From assembly GCA_964592815.1 (NCBI GenBank), contig CAZQGE010000004.1, positions 1 to 54,563 of the forward strand: a stretch of 54,563 nt of DNA. Direction: 5' to 3'. The notes under the pieces were generated by a model that ran no database searches, was not told the origin of the DNA, and was given only the letters and a program-made list of their open reading frames with translations. Shown here piece after piece: positions 6,759-15,234 of this stretch. Each line of letters opens with the position of its first letter. The stretch's first letter is position 1. This DNA is from CAZQGE01 sp964592815 (GTDB taxonomy: Bacteria > Bacillota > Clostridia > Christensenellales > CAG-917). The position numbers and the translations under genes were made by a program.

Positions 6759-8021
6759 TCACCTCTTATTGCTAAGCATAATGCTTATTATTTCATCATC
6801 AGTTTCACGCATTCCGTCTTTTCCCAAGCGTGATACGTTCTTTATTGTGCCTTCAATACTCTTATCTATAATGCCGTCACCGCCCTCAAATGCATTGTCG
6901 TTCATAGCCATATAATACGCCATAATTCCAGCATCAACACTTGAAGAAATCTTTGCCGCACAAGAAGACTTTGCGCCGTCGCATACTATTCCCGATACAT
7001 TTCCGACAGTATTCGTAATCGCCTTGCTGATTTTGTCAAAGTTGCCGTCCATAAGATAGGTAAGTCCGGCCGCAACGCCACAGCTTGCGCTGACTGCGCC
7101 ACAAAAAGCCGATAACTTGCCAATACCCTTCTTTATGTATATGCTGACAAGGTTGCTCAAAAGTACGGCTTTAATCAAACTGTTTTGGCTTTTATGATAT
7201 TCTTTTGCAAACACGTATATTGGAACGCTGAGTGTGATGCCTTGATTACCACTTCCCGAATTGATAATAACAGGCATAGTGCAACCGTTCATTCTAGCAT
7301 CGCTTCCTGCCGCTGCATACGCCTTAGCTTTCAGGTTAACGTCATTAGGATAGTTTGCAATCAATGTTTTGCCAACCTTTTGACCGTAATCACCTTTTAT
7401 TCCTTCTTCTGCTATTGCGACATTATATCTAATTTGCATTTCTATTATATTAAATATTTTGTCGACATCAACATCTTTAACAAAATTAAATACGTCTTTC
7501 AACGAAAACTCAAATACTTCATCGCTTTCTGTATTGTCTAACTTCTCAAACAAAACCTTGCCATCTTTGACCATTCTTACTATGTTCCCGTGTTCGTCTT
7601 TAACTTCCACTTCCGAACTTTCCACATCGTTAAACGCTTTGACAATAATATGTAAATTCGATGCGCTTTTAAGCGGGAAAATTTTGCAAAACTCTGACGC
7701 GCACAACTGTCTGGTTTTTTCAACGTCTTCAGTCGTCACCTTGCTTAGCACTTCCAAAACCATATCTGCATCACCTGCGACAATACCCAAGTTGCAAGCA
7801 ACGTCTATACCCTTCAAGCCGTTTGTGAAAGGAACAGTAACGCTTTTGACGTTTTTGACAATGTTATTGCTCACATAAATTTCAACTCTTTTAGGAAATT
7901 CTGAAAGCAACGTGCGCGCTTTTGCCGCTGCAAACGCAATCGCTATCGGTTCAGTACAGCCCAAAGCTGGCACCAATTCTTGCTTTAATAATCTTAAAAA
8001 CTGTTCTTCCTTTTCACTCAT
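6759..8021 (-). CDS. L-cysteine desulfidase (CyuA / UPF0597 family)
   Basis: A 420-residue cytoplasmic [4Fe-4S] enzyme related to the serine dehydratase alpha chain, which converts L-cysteine to pyruvate, ammonia and sulfide. Family marks are ELVPALGCTEPIAIAFAAAK (residues about 15-34), the cysteine-containing AFCGAVSASCGVAAGL, and VGNVSGIVCDGAKSSCAAK, which supply the cluster cysteines. The length matches the family. Its ATG overlaps the TetR stop by four bases (ATGA), giving translational coupling. Such genes are usually induced by cysteine and protect against excess cysteine or feed sulfide metabolism. Confidence 0.92.
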   Translation of the reverse strand: MSEKEEQFLRLLKQELVPALGCTEPIAIAFAAAKARTLLSEFPKRVEIYVSNNIVKNVKSVTVPFTNGLKGIDVACNLGIVAGDADMVLEVLSKVTTEDVEKTRQLCASEFCKIFPLKSASNLHIIVKAFNDVESSEVEVKDEHGNIVRMVKDGKVLFEKLDNTESDEVFEFSLKDVFNFVKDVDVDKIFNIIEMQIRYNVAIAEEGIKGDYGQKVGKTLIANYPNDVNLKAKAYAAAGSDARMNGCTMPVIINSGSGNQGITLSVPIYVFAKEYHKSQNSLIKAVLLSNLVSIYIKKGIGKLSAFCGAVSASCGVAAGLTYLMDGNFDKISKAITNTVGNVSGIVCDGAKSSCAAKISSSVDAGIMAYYMAMNDNAFEGGDGIIDKSIEGTIKNVSRLGKDGMRETDDEIISIMLSNKR

Positions 8022-8632
8022 TTGAAAAACCCCTCAATAACTTTCATAAAACACATATCCATAACCTTGTTATATACCTCAAGGTTGTCAAAACTTGACA
8101 AGTTGAATTTGTTTGAAGAAACAATACCCATAACACAGCTCCAAATATATGAGTATGCAAAATTTACATCTGTATTTTTGTCAATCAAACCTTCCTTGAC
8201 AGCCTTATCAAAAACAGCGCAAACCTTATTGTTTATTGTGTTGCCCAACTCACCGATTGCAAAAATACTGTCATCGCCTTGCAGCATATTTTTGTAGTCA
8301 ATATTTCCAATCAAGCCTTGAAAGTATACACTAAACTTATTTTTGAAATCTAACACGGCGTGACAGCACTTCAAATATATTTCCTTAGCAGACTCGTCAC
8401 CGCTTAAAATTTCTTCAAAGTTATCCTTGAATAGCAACATATGCTTGTATAGATTGCAAGCGTAAATTTCTTCCTTTGAATCAAAATAAGCATAAATTGT
8501 AGGCTTTGAGTACTGAGAGTTTTTGGCAATCATTTCAATGGTTGTCTTTTCAAAACCGTACTTCTTAAAAAGTTTGTCCGCTTCATCAAGAATATTTTCG
8601 CTGTGAAATCGAGCCATTTTTTCTTTATTCAT
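8018..8632 (-). CDS. TetR/AcrR-family regulator of the cysteine desulfidase operon
   Basis: A 204-residue regulator. The N-terminal domain has the helix-turn-helix TTIEMIAKNSQYSKPTIYAY followed by FDSKEEIY; the C-terminal domain (residues 60-204) is a variable all-helical ligand domain with several cysteines (C90, C91, C135, C167, C195). It is the first gene of an operon with cysteine desulfidase and an ATC-hydrolase-family protein. An imperfect 21-bp palindrome covers its transcription start region, so it probably represses its own operon. A cysteine-related inducer would make sense but is inference. GAGGA precedes the ATG. Confidence 0.9.
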   Translation of the reverse strand: MNKEKMARFHSENILDEADKLFKKYGFEKTTIEMIAKNSQYSKPTIYAYFDSKEEIYACNLYKHMLLFKDNFEEILSGDESAKEIYLKCCHAVLDFKNKFSVYFQGLIGNIDYKNMLQGDDSIFAIGELGNTINNKVCAVFDKAVKEGLIDKNTDVNFAYSYIWSCVMGIVSSNKFNLSSFDNLEVYNKVMDMCFMKVIEGFFK

Positions 8633-8650
8633 ATTTATCCTCGTTTAATT

Positions 8651-8671
8651 TACTTTACCGTGAGTTAAGTA
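8651..8671. promoter_or_regulatory. Probable TetR operator
   Basis: An imperfect palindrome centred at 8661, from TACTTTAC on the left to GAGTTAAGTA on the right, the common look of TetR-family sites. It lies directly after the -10 box at 8673-8678 on the minus strand, where a bound repressor would block initiation. Confidence 0.5.
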
Positions 8672-8672
8672 T

Positions 8673-8700
8673 ATTATAATATATCTTTTTATAATTGCAA
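8673..8700 (-). promoter_or_regulatory. Promoter of the TetR-cysteine desulfidase operon
   Basis: On the minus strand: TTGCAA (8700-8695), a 16-bp spacer, TATAAT (8678-8673), 41 bases before the tetR ATG. Confidence 0.6.
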
Positions 8701-8920
8701 TAAGTATTTTTCAAATAACATTTTTTTCAATTTGAACACAGTTTTCTAGCTTCCAGAAGCACTTTTCGATTTTCTTCTTAATTGCACTAAACCCTTAAAA
8801 TTAAATCGCAGAAAAATTCTTAATCTTCATTTCTAAATGTATGGACGATTGTATTTTGAACTAATATCCCCTAATTTTTTACACATTAAACAATCAAAAC
8901 ATATGTCAACCGAGAAACAG
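8701..8920. other. Non-coding, nothing recognised
   Basis: AT-rich spacer between the tetR promoter and the terminator of the metal ATPase gene. Short reading frames on either strand lack ribosome binding sites and family resemblance. No structured RNA was seen. Confidence 0.5.
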
Positions 8921-8952
8921 AAACCCCCGATATTTTCATAAATCGGGGGTTT
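8921..8952 (-). terminator. Terminator of the metal ATPase operon
   Basis: AAACCCCCGAT / ATCGGGGGTTT hairpin with a 10-base loop, 29 bases after the stop at 8981. Confidence 0.88.
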
Positions 8953-8980
8953 ATCATATATAAGTGTTGCGCTAAAACCT

Positions 8981-11401
8981 TTATTTTGTGATATTCTTAA
9001 ATTTCTTAGGTGTAAACAACAACAATGCAGAGCATAAAACAACAAAAATTGAAGTGCAGTTGTGGAGCAACGCGCCAGTTACAGGGTTCAATATTCCAAA
9101 CAAAGATAACAAGAGCGCAGCGATGTTTACCGACATAGCAATGAAGATGTTTGCCTTAATTGTTCGCATAACTCTCTTGCCCAGATTAAGAGTGTAATTT
9201 GACTTATTTATATCGTTATTCAATATAGCCATATTTGCGGAGTCAATGGCAATATCACTGCTCATTGCGCCCATCGCTATGCTTACGTTTGCAAGTTTCA
9301 AACTTGGAGCGTCGTTTATTCCGTCACCCAACATACAAACTTTTTTGCCTTGGCTTTGCAATTCTTTTACAGCTTTCATTTTATCTTCTGGCATAAGATT
9401 TGAATACACCTTGTCCACACCTAACATATCTGCAACGTATTGAGCGCTCAACGCGTGGTCACCCGTCAGCATAACCGTCTCATATCCCTTTGCTTTCAAA
9501 TTTGAAATCAACTTTTTTGCGCCTTTTCTTATTGTGTCTGACAACGCAAGCAATCCTTTAATTTGACCGTCAATTTTTACTACAACAACAGTTTTTCCTT
9601 GTTGCATCAAATCGGACGCTCTGTTTTTCTGTTCAAAACCAAGCTCATTTTCTGTTGATTTATAACTTTTTATCTCAACAAATTTGCCTTGAACCGTACC
9701 GCTTATTCCAACACCGCTTATAGTTTTTATGTCATCAACATTGTCAAGATGAATGTTTTCCGCCTTTTTAACGATAGCTTGTGACAACGGATGTTCGCTG
9801 TATTTTTCTACGCTTCCAGCAAACTTCAACAATTCATTTTCTGTTATGTCATAAGGGTTTATGTCTGATACCAACAATTTGCCTTCTGTCAAAGTTCCAG
9901 TTTTATCAAAGCATACCGTATTTATGCGGCTGAGTTCTTCCAAACTTTCACCACTCTTTATCAACACGCCGTTCTTCGCACCGTTTCCAAGTCCTGCAGC
10001 AATGGCTGTCGGAGTTGCAAGCGCAAATGCACACGGACAAAATACAATCAAAATTGTTATTGCTCGAACAACAGATTCTACAACGCCTGCATCAAGTGCA
10101 AAATAAGAAATCAAGCCTACTATTGGTGACAACACAATCAAAGATGGAATTATCAAACTTACCCATTTGTCAGCGACTCTCGCAATTGGAGCTTTTTTGC
10201 CTTCAGCTTCTTTTACAAGTTCTGCCATCTTAGCAACAGTCATATCTTTAAGCAATTTTTGCACAAGAATTTCTACTGTTCCGTTTACGTTCATTGTCCC
10301 GCCAAAAACCTTGTCGCCTACCGTCAAATCAACAGGGACGTATTCGCCAGTAACCGACGATTGGTCAATAGAACAACTACCCTTTATAATTTCGCCGTCA
10401 ACAGCAATCATTTCTCCTGACTTGCATACGACAATATCGCCAATTGAAATATTTTTCAAACTTCGCTTTTCAATGGTATCACCAACTTTTACAAATGCCT
10501 CTTTTGGTATCAAGTTAACAAGTCTTTGAATGCCAGATTTACATTTTTTGACAGTCAAACTTTCAATCCAACCGCCAAGTGACATCAAAAATGCAATTTC
10601 ACCCGCAGCAAAAATGTAGCTGTGATTATGCCCAGAGGCGTTCATATCTATAAAGAAGCTTGCAATTTCTAAGCCTATTGACGCAAGAATTGCCACGCTC
10701 ACCAAAACTGGAACTTTAAGCTTTTTGTTTTTCAACGACAAATATGCGCCCTTAAAAAGTGGAGCTCCGCACAAAATTATGGCAACCCAACTAGGGTTTA
10801 CGTAATAAAATGCCATCAAAAAACCTTGCCCACTACTTATTGTTTTCCAATCAAAAAATCCAACAATCAAAAACACCAACGAAACGAGCAACTTTGCAAG
10901 CTGCATCTTTGTGCCTCTTGACAGTTTACCGTTTGTTACAGAGGGAGTGTCTTCAACAATATGTCCACCACAACCACATTCACAACTGCTTTCTTGATGT
11001 TTTCCGTTAAAACCACCCGAACAACAACTTGTTTCTTCGTGATTGTGCAAATCTGTCGAACAACAACTGTCCGAGTGTTCATCTTCAAAACTACAACAAC
11101 TGCCTTGCGAACTGTTTGCAAGTTTCCAACCTTTATTTTTTATTGGTTTAGAATGATTACGTTGTTTTTGCTCACTTTGCAAGTGGCTGTGAGATTGACA
11201 ACAACATTCTTCTTCAATGTGAGAATGTCCTGCGCAACAACTTTCAATTTCTTTGTGAGAATGCTCTGTACAACAGCTTTCACTTGCTTTGTCGTTATGC
11301 TCCGGACAGCAACACTCTTCAACTTTTTTTATTGATTTGTCCGCACTTTCTTCCAAACGGTTGCAATGCGGGCAACTTTCGTTTGCTTTATATTTATCCA
11401 T
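8981..11401 (-). CDS. Heavy-metal P1B-type ATPase with Cys/His-repeat N-terminus
   Basis: An 806-residue membrane pump that exports a soft or transition metal using ATP. The catalytic core is complete: TGE actuator loop (SVTGEYVPV), the metal-site motif FCPCAFALATP in a membrane helix, DKTGTLTEG with the phosphorylated Asp, SEHPLSQAI, and MLGDGINDAPSL. About eight membrane segments are visible. The first 150 residues lack the usual HMA fold; instead they hold CPHC and a 12-residue repeat with CC at 31-32, 43-44, 55-56 and 67-68, each followed by His residues, then more CC and CGCGG motifs. The CPC motif fits Cu, Zn or Cd; the CsoR-type regulator next to it favours copper, but the last helix (LLHNCTSIFVVL) looks more like the Zn/Cd/Co groups. 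The metal is therefore open. Confidence 0.93.
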   Translation of the reverse strand: MDKYKANESCPHCNRLEESADKSIKKVEECCCPEHNDKASESCCTEHSHKEIESCCAGHSHIEEECCCQSHSHLQSEQKQRNHSKPIKNKGWKLANSSQGSCCSFEDEHSDSCCSTDLHNHEETSCCSGGFNGKHQESSCECGCGGHIVEDTPSVTNGKLSRGTKMQLAKLLVSLVFLIVGFFDWKTISSGQGFLMAFYYVNPSWVAIILCGAPLFKGAYLSLKNKKLKVPVLVSVAILASIGLEIASFFIDMNASGHNHSYIFAAGEIAFLMSLGGWIESLTVKKCKSGIQRLVNLIPKEAFVKVGDTIEKRSLKNISIGDIVVCKSGEMIAVDGEIIKGSCSIDQSSVTGEYVPVDLTVGDKVFGGTMNVNGTVEILVQKLLKDMTVAKMAELVKEAEGKKAPIARVADKWVSLIIPSLIVLSPIVGLISYFALDAGVVESVVRAITILIVFCPCAFALATPTAIAAGLGNGAKNGVLIKSGESLEELSRINTVCFDKTGTLTEGKLLVSDINPYDITENELLKFAGSVEKYSEHPLSQAIVKKAENIHLDNVDDIKTISGVGISGTVQGKFVEIKSYKSTENELGFEQKNRASDLMQQGKTVVVVKIDGQIKGLLALSDTIRKGAKKLISNLKAKGYETVMLTGDHALSAQYVADMLGVDKVYSNLMPEDKMKAVKELQSQGKKVCMLGDGINDAPSLKLANVSIAMGAMSSDIAIDSANMAILNNDINKSNYTLNLGKRVMRTIKANIFIAMSVNIAALLLSLFGILNPVTGALLHNCTSIFVVLCSALLLFTPKKFKNITK

Positions 11402-11409
11402 AAAATCAC

Positions 11410-11670
11410 CTACTTATATGTGTCCAAGACTTTAGAAAGTTTGTCAAGAACACTCATATCACCAGTTTTTACACCGTCAACAACACAATGCTCTATGTGT
11501 TCTTTCAATACCTTTTTGCTTAGTTTTTGAATTGCACTTTCAACCGCTGATAACTGAAGCAGAATGTCTGCACAATCTTTTTGGTCTGCAATCATTTGTC
11601 TGATACCCCTTATATGCCCCTCTATGCTTGCAAGCCTAGTATCTGTTTCTTTGTCAAAACAATTCTTCAT
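11410..11670 (-). CDS. csoR: CsoR/RcnR-family metal-sensing repressor
   Basis: An 86-residue all-helical repressor of the DUF156 family. It has the family opening DTRLASIEGHIRGIRQMI and the Cys-His-Cys ligand set: the Cys in DCADILLQ, then His and Cys in EHIEHCVV, as in copper sensors of the CsoR type. Copper(I) binding releases it from DNA. It is the first gene of a two-gene operon with the metal ATPase, eight bases apart. A G/C-tract operator typical of the family overlaps the start-site region. GGAGG precedes the ATG. Confidence 0.92.
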   Translation of the reverse strand: MKNCFDKETDTRLASIEGHIRGIRQMIADQKDCADILLQLSAVESAIQKLSKKVLKEHIEHCVVDGVKTGDMSVLDKLSKVLDTYK

Positions 11671-11702
11671 CTATATACCTCCGATAATGTTTTTATTAGC
11701 CC

Positions 11703-11723
11703 TACCCCCCTAGGGGGGGGGTA
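11703..11723. promoter_or_regulatory. CsoR-type operator
   Basis: TACCCCCC-ta-GGGGGGGGGTA, the TAC-C(n)-G(n)-GTA layout bound by CsoR-family tetramers. It lies between the -10 box and the csoR start, fitting autorepression. Confidence 0.8.
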
Positions 11724-11730
11724 CACTATG

Positions 11731-11760
11731 AGTATAAATCCGCTTTCAATATTTTGTCAA
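11731..11760 (-). promoter_or_regulatory. Promoter of csoR and the metal ATPase
   Basis: On the minus strand: TTGACA (11760-11755), an 18-bp spacer, TATACT (11736-11731). Confidence 0.75.
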
Positions 11761-11892
11761 CACGTTTTTATAGGTAATTTTTAGTTTTATTTTGATTTAT
11801 TTTAGTTTTATTTTGGTTTTTTGGCAGGTTTTATTTTGGCTTTATTTTAGTTTTTTGATAGATTTCAGAGAAAACATTGTGGGTTTTTTATT

Positions 11893-11923
11893 AAAAAAAA
11901 CGCATTTGAAAAACCAAATGCGT
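11893..11923 (-). terminator. Terminator of the membrane-protein gene
   Basis: ACGCATTTG / CAAATGCGT hairpin (11900-11908, 11915-11923), followed on the minus strand by a T8 run. The DNA from 11761 to 11890 is a T-rich low-complexity stretch with repeated TTTTATTTT units. Confidence 0.85.
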
Positions 11924-11949
11924 CCTTTTAATTATATTCTTTTCTGTTA

Positions 11950-12792
11950 TTAAATTGCAGGAGTGTATCCGATAAAACCGCTTAATGCGCCTATTACAAT
12001 GACTGCTATCATCAAGCCTACATTTATGCACATAAGAATTGCTTGCATCCATTTCTTGTGAGTAAATTCAACAAATTTTGCAAATTTCTCGTTGTAGAAA
12101 TTTTTCTCAAACCAATCTTTTGCTGCAATTTGCATCCAGCCACCAATTGACAAAGTATTAGCACGAAGAAGCAACCAAATACCCATACATTGACTTGCGG
12201 GCAAACCAAATGCCATTGATGCCAATGCGCCTAAAATTGGTGCGCCTAAGAAACCAACGTGCATAAGTGACACAGAAGGACTAAATTCGTCTGTAACAAA
12301 AATCCAGTTCCAAATGGTGTAGCCAATTATATAGCAGATTGTTGCCGCCAAGGTTGCGCCTTGAACCAAATAGTAACCTGTTCCGCCAACCCAAGCGCCC
12401 TTCAAACCGACGACGCCAACTGCAAGCATAACACCTGAAATTGCGTTCATATACTTTTTATGTCTGAATGCATCTGTGCAAGTTGCCTCTAAAATATTGA
12501 TGATAAGCATCAAAAGAATGATATCAACGTATATTTGACGCATCTCAACAAAGAAGAACGCAAAAACAATGACTATACGCATTATTACAAGCGTAGTAAG
12601 TTTCAGCTTCTCAAAAAATACGGGTTTGGCAAAAAGCAACACTAATATCGACGGAATTACAACAAACGGAATGTTTGCATAAACGGGATAATATGAAGCC
12701 ATCATACCAAGGAAAGTTACCGTAGCAGTAAACATCAACCACTTTAAGGCGATTTCTACTTTTGGCCTTTCGTTAAAAGTTTTTTCCAACAT
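11950..12792 (-). CDS. Polytopic membrane protein of unknown function
   Basis: A 280-residue integral membrane protein I do not recognise. Eight or nine hydrophobic segments can be seen, at about residues 17-33, 38-55, 66-82, 85-100, 118-135, 140-165, 178-197, 200-215 and 250-275. Charged loops lie between them, for example CTDAFRHKKY and KDWFEKNFYNEKFAKFVEFT near the C-terminus. There is no signal peptide and no known catalytic motif. It is a single-gene transcript with its own promoter and terminator. The promoter carries an inverted repeat, so it is probably regulated. A start with AGAGGTG 5-6 bases upstream was used. Confidence 0.75.
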   Translation of the reverse strand: MLEKTFNERPKVEIALKWLMFTATVTFLGMMASYYPVYANIPFVVIPSILVLLFAKPVFFEKLKLTTLVIMRIVIVFAFFFVEMRQIYVDIILLMLIINILEATCTDAFRHKKYMNAISGVMLAVGVVGLKGAWVGGTGYYLVQGATLAATICYIIGYTIWNWIFVTDEFSPSVSLMHVGFLGAPILGALASMAFGLPASQCMGIWLLLRANTLSIGGWMQIAAKDWFEKNFYNEKFAKFVEFTHKKWMQAILMCINVGLMIAVIVIGALSGFIGYTPAI

Positions 12793-12824
12793 ATTGCACC
12801 TCTCAATAATTTTTTATCGATATA

Positions 12825-12860
12825 ATATTAGCACGATTAACTAAATTTATCAAGTGCTAA
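12825..12860 (-). promoter_or_regulatory. Promoter of the membrane protein with inverted repeat
   Basis: On the minus strand: TTGATA (12853-12848), a 17-bp spacer, TAATAT (12830-12825). The arms TTAGCAC (12828-12834) and GTGCTAA (12854-12860) frame the promoter core, 19 bp apart. The arms match CIRCE half-sites but the spacing does not. Confidence 0.5.
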
Positions 12861-12920
12861 AATGTGGTATTTATACTTATATGTATAATTTTTTTGCAAA
12901 AAAATTTGCTGACAAAATGT

Positions 12921-13337
12921 TTAGAATTTCATAAGACTTAGACCTGTTCCGCTGTCAAAATTTCTGCCTATTGCAACGTCAATTTTTCTGACAAAAATTT
13001 CCGCAGTCGCGCTTATAACCGCGCTGTTGAGGTGTCCACCAAAACAAGCGTTTTCAGTTGCAAATTGCACGTGCAAGTGCAAATATGGTTTGCCATCATT
13101 CCAAGTAATATTTCCATTCAGCGCAACAATTTCCGAGTCTTCAGTAATACATTTTTTTACGTATTCTTTGTTTTTTGTTCTCAAAACTCCAAACGTTGCA
13201 TTGTCGGTTGCGCCTATGCCGTTTACGGTTGCGCACTCAATCTTTTCCTTTGTTGCAAGATTGCTTAATTGTTCCAATATTTCCTCGCCCTTTTGTAGTC
13301 TAACAATATAAGTATCCTTAATTTTGACATATTCCAT
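12921..13337 (-). CDS. PPC (PCC/DUF296) domain protein
   Basis: A 138-residue protein made of one plants-and-prokaryotes-conserved domain. The family pattern is present: LQKGEEILEQLSNLA, the segment ATVNGIGATDNATFGVL, and the metal-type HLHVQFA with FGGHL. Bacterial members form trimers and are often described as DNA-binding, but the role is unproven. The ATG at 13335-13337 follows GAGG; an in-frame GTG two codons earlier is less well placed. It is transcribed alone. Confidence 0.85.
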   Translation of the reverse strand: MEYVKIKDTYIVRLQKGEEILEQLSNLATKEKIECATVNGIGATDNATFGVLRTKNKEYVKKCITEDSEIVALNGNITWNDGKPYLHLHVQFATENACFGGHLNSAVISATAEIFVRKIDVAIGRNFDSGTGLSLMKF

Positions 13338-13444
13338 ACACACCTCACTTTAATAATTTTAACTCATAAATATGCTTTTTTCAATATACAAGGAACAATT
13401 TGCGCTATTAGCATTGTTCAAGCTATATTTGTTTAAGTAAATTA

Positions 13445-13467
13445 AAAACGCGTTGTAAACGCGTTTT
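13445..13467. terminator. Terminator after purF
   Basis: AAAACGCG-ttgtaaa-CGCGTTTT hairpin, usable in both directions, about 105 bases after the purF stop. Confidence 0.7.
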
Positions 13468-13572
13468 ATAAGTTTTATTTTTTGTAATACTCTTTTATAA
13501 CTAAATTCTCAAGCCATAATTTGTTGTGTTGTAAATTAAAATAAACAATAACTTTTTTTGTGTAGATTACTT

Positions 13573-15000
13573 TTATTCAACAAAAACTCCTTTTTCATCC
13601 GTACAGGGCATTGGGATAGGATAATGTCCATTAAAGCACGCGGTGCAATAACTGCAGTTTCCTGCGGACTTAGTCAAGCATTCCAAAGGAATAAAGTGCA
13701 AACTGTCAGCTCCGATTTCTTTGCAAATTTCTTCTTCAGACTTAAACGCTCCAATAAGTTGTTCGCGCGTTTGCATATCTACACCGTAAAAACAAGGATA
13801 TTTTACGGGAGGCGAACCAACCAACATATGAACCTCGGTCGCTCCGTTTGCCCTAAGCAAATTGATTATTTTACGCGACGTAGTTCCTCTTACAATGCTG
13901 TCGTCAATAAGCACTAAACGTTTGCCTTTTATGTTGCTTCTGAAAGCGTTAAGTTTAATTTTTACTGCGCTTTCTCTTTTATCTTGTGTAGGCTGTATGA
14001 ACGACCTTCCAACGTATCTATTTTTTGTCAAAGCGTCCACCATAGGCAATCCGCTTACATCTGCGTAACCTCTCGCGCATACAGTTGCCGAGTCTGGAAC
14101 ACCTGCCACAATATCTGCGTCAATTTTGAACAATTTGGCAAGTTCCTTTCCACAATTATATCTTGCTTCATAGACGCTGACATTATCTATGACCGAATCG
14201 CTTCTGGCAAGATAAACAAACTCGAAAATGCAAGGTTGTTTTTTCTCCTCTCCAGCAAGATGACGGGATTCATAACTTCCATCTGGGTTGACAATTATCA
14301 ACTCGCCTGGTTCAACGTCCCTTAATATTGTTGCGTCAATAGCGTCCAAAGCGCACGATTCGCTTGCAAAAACGATATTTCCGTCTTTTTCACCCATAAT
14401 CAATGGCTTTAAGCCAAGTTTATCACGCACAGCAAACAAATGATTGTCCGCCATAATAAGAATTGCGTACGCACCAACAAAGTCCATACACGCTTTTTCT
14501 ATTCCACTTGCAATGTCTTTTCCGCTGATATAATAATTGAACAAAGCCGACAAAACCTCGCTGTCAACTGAAGATTGAAAAATCAAACCTCTGTCAATCA
14601 ACCATTGTTTTATAACCTTAGCATTTGTGATGCTGCCGTTATACGACAACGCCATACGTCCATATCTGCCATAAAAAACAACTGGTTGAGCGTTAACGAC
14701 GTTGCTGCTTCCGCCAGATGAATATCTTACGTGACCAAGCCCAATGTTTGATTGAGGCATCAAAGCAAGCTCTTCTTCTGAAAAAACATCACTAACTAAC
14801 CCCATATTTTTATAGTAGGCAATTTTGTTGCCTTCTACGTTTACGGCAATGCCTGCACTTTCCTGTCCTCTGTGTTGAAGCGCAAAAAGTCCATAATAAA
14901 CTTCCCTAGCCAAAGGTTGGTTTTGCTTGCTTAAAACACCGAATATTCCGCATTCTTCGTGGACGCCCATTTCTCTTTGATTGACGACAACAGATTTCAT
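13573..15000 (-). CDS. purF: Amidophosphoribosyltransferase
   Basis: A 475-residue enzyme that makes 5-phosphoribosylamine from PRPP and glutamine, the first step of purine synthesis. A 16-residue propeptide ends in HEE; cleavage would expose the nucleophile C17 of CGIFGV. The glutaminase domain holds the LGHVRYSSGG segment, and the transferase domain has the PRPP loop VLIDDSIVRGTTS. Cysteines in KQPCIFEF, KYPCFYG and GNCSYC match the [4Fe-4S] ligands of the Bacillus-type enzyme, so it is oxygen-sensitive. The ATG at 14998-15000 follows AGGAGA. It stands alone, away from other pur genes. Confidence 0.96.
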   Translation of the reverse strand: MKSVVVNQREMGVHEECGIFGVLSKQNQPLAREVYYGLFALQHRGQESAGIAVNVEGNKIAYYKNMGLVSDVFSEEELALMPQSNIGLGHVRYSSGGSSNVVNAQPVVFYGRYGRMALSYNGSITNAKVIKQWLIDRGLIFQSSVDSEVLSALFNYYISGKDIASGIEKACMDFVGAYAILIMADNHLFAVRDKLGLKPLIMGEKDGNIVFASESCALDAIDATILRDVEPGELIIVNPDGSYESRHLAGEEKKQPCIFEFVYLARSDSVIDNVSVYEARYNCGKELAKLFKIDADIVAGVPDSATVCARGYADVSGLPMVDALTKNRYVGRSFIQPTQDKRESAVKIKLNAFRSNIKGKRLVLIDDSIVRGTTSRKIINLLRANGATEVHMLVGSPPVKYPCFYGVDMQTREQLIGAFKSEEEICKEIGADSLHFIPLECLTKSAGNCSYCTACFNGHYPIPMPCTDEKGVFVE

Positions 15001-15020
15001 ATTATCTCCTAAATAAAAAA

Positions 15021-15064
15021 GCATAGCAAGACGCTATGCAACACTCTATTTATTGCGCGCAATA
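15021..15064. promoter_or_regulatory. Hairpin and perfect palindrome in the purF leader
   Basis: GCATAGC-aagac-GCTATGC (15021-15039) would form a hairpin just before the purF ribosome binding site. TATTGCGCGCAATA (15051-15064) is a perfect 14-bp palindrome 12 bases further upstream and could be an operator. No purine riboswitch was recognised. Confidence 0.4.
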
Positions 15065-15205
15065 ACCTTCACGCAACAACAGCCGATTAAATTATATAGT
15101 TTTCTTTTGCCAACTTTCATAGCCGTATTCTAGCACATAATTTTTTAAGGAGCAATCAAATCAAAATATTTTAGAAATAATTTGATTATAATTTGATAAA
15201 AACTG

Positions 15206-15233
15206 TTGACAACCGCATATTATGTGTTATGAT
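15206..15233 (+). promoter_or_regulatory. Promoter of hsp20
   Basis: TTGACA (15206-15211), a 16-bp spacer, TATGAT (15228-15233), followed at once by a CIRCE element. Confidence 0.75.
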
Positions 15234-15234
15234 A

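Noticed and set aside
12828..12860. A second CIRCE element
   Set aside because: The 7-base arms match, but the spacer is 19 bp and the outer bases differ from TTAGCACTC-N9-GAGTGCTAA. Kept only as an inverted repeat.
13344..13572. A purine riboswitch or regulatory RNA near purF
   Set aside because: This side is downstream of purF and holds only a terminator hairpin; the real leader (15001-15200) shows a hairpin and a palindrome but no purine-aptamer core.
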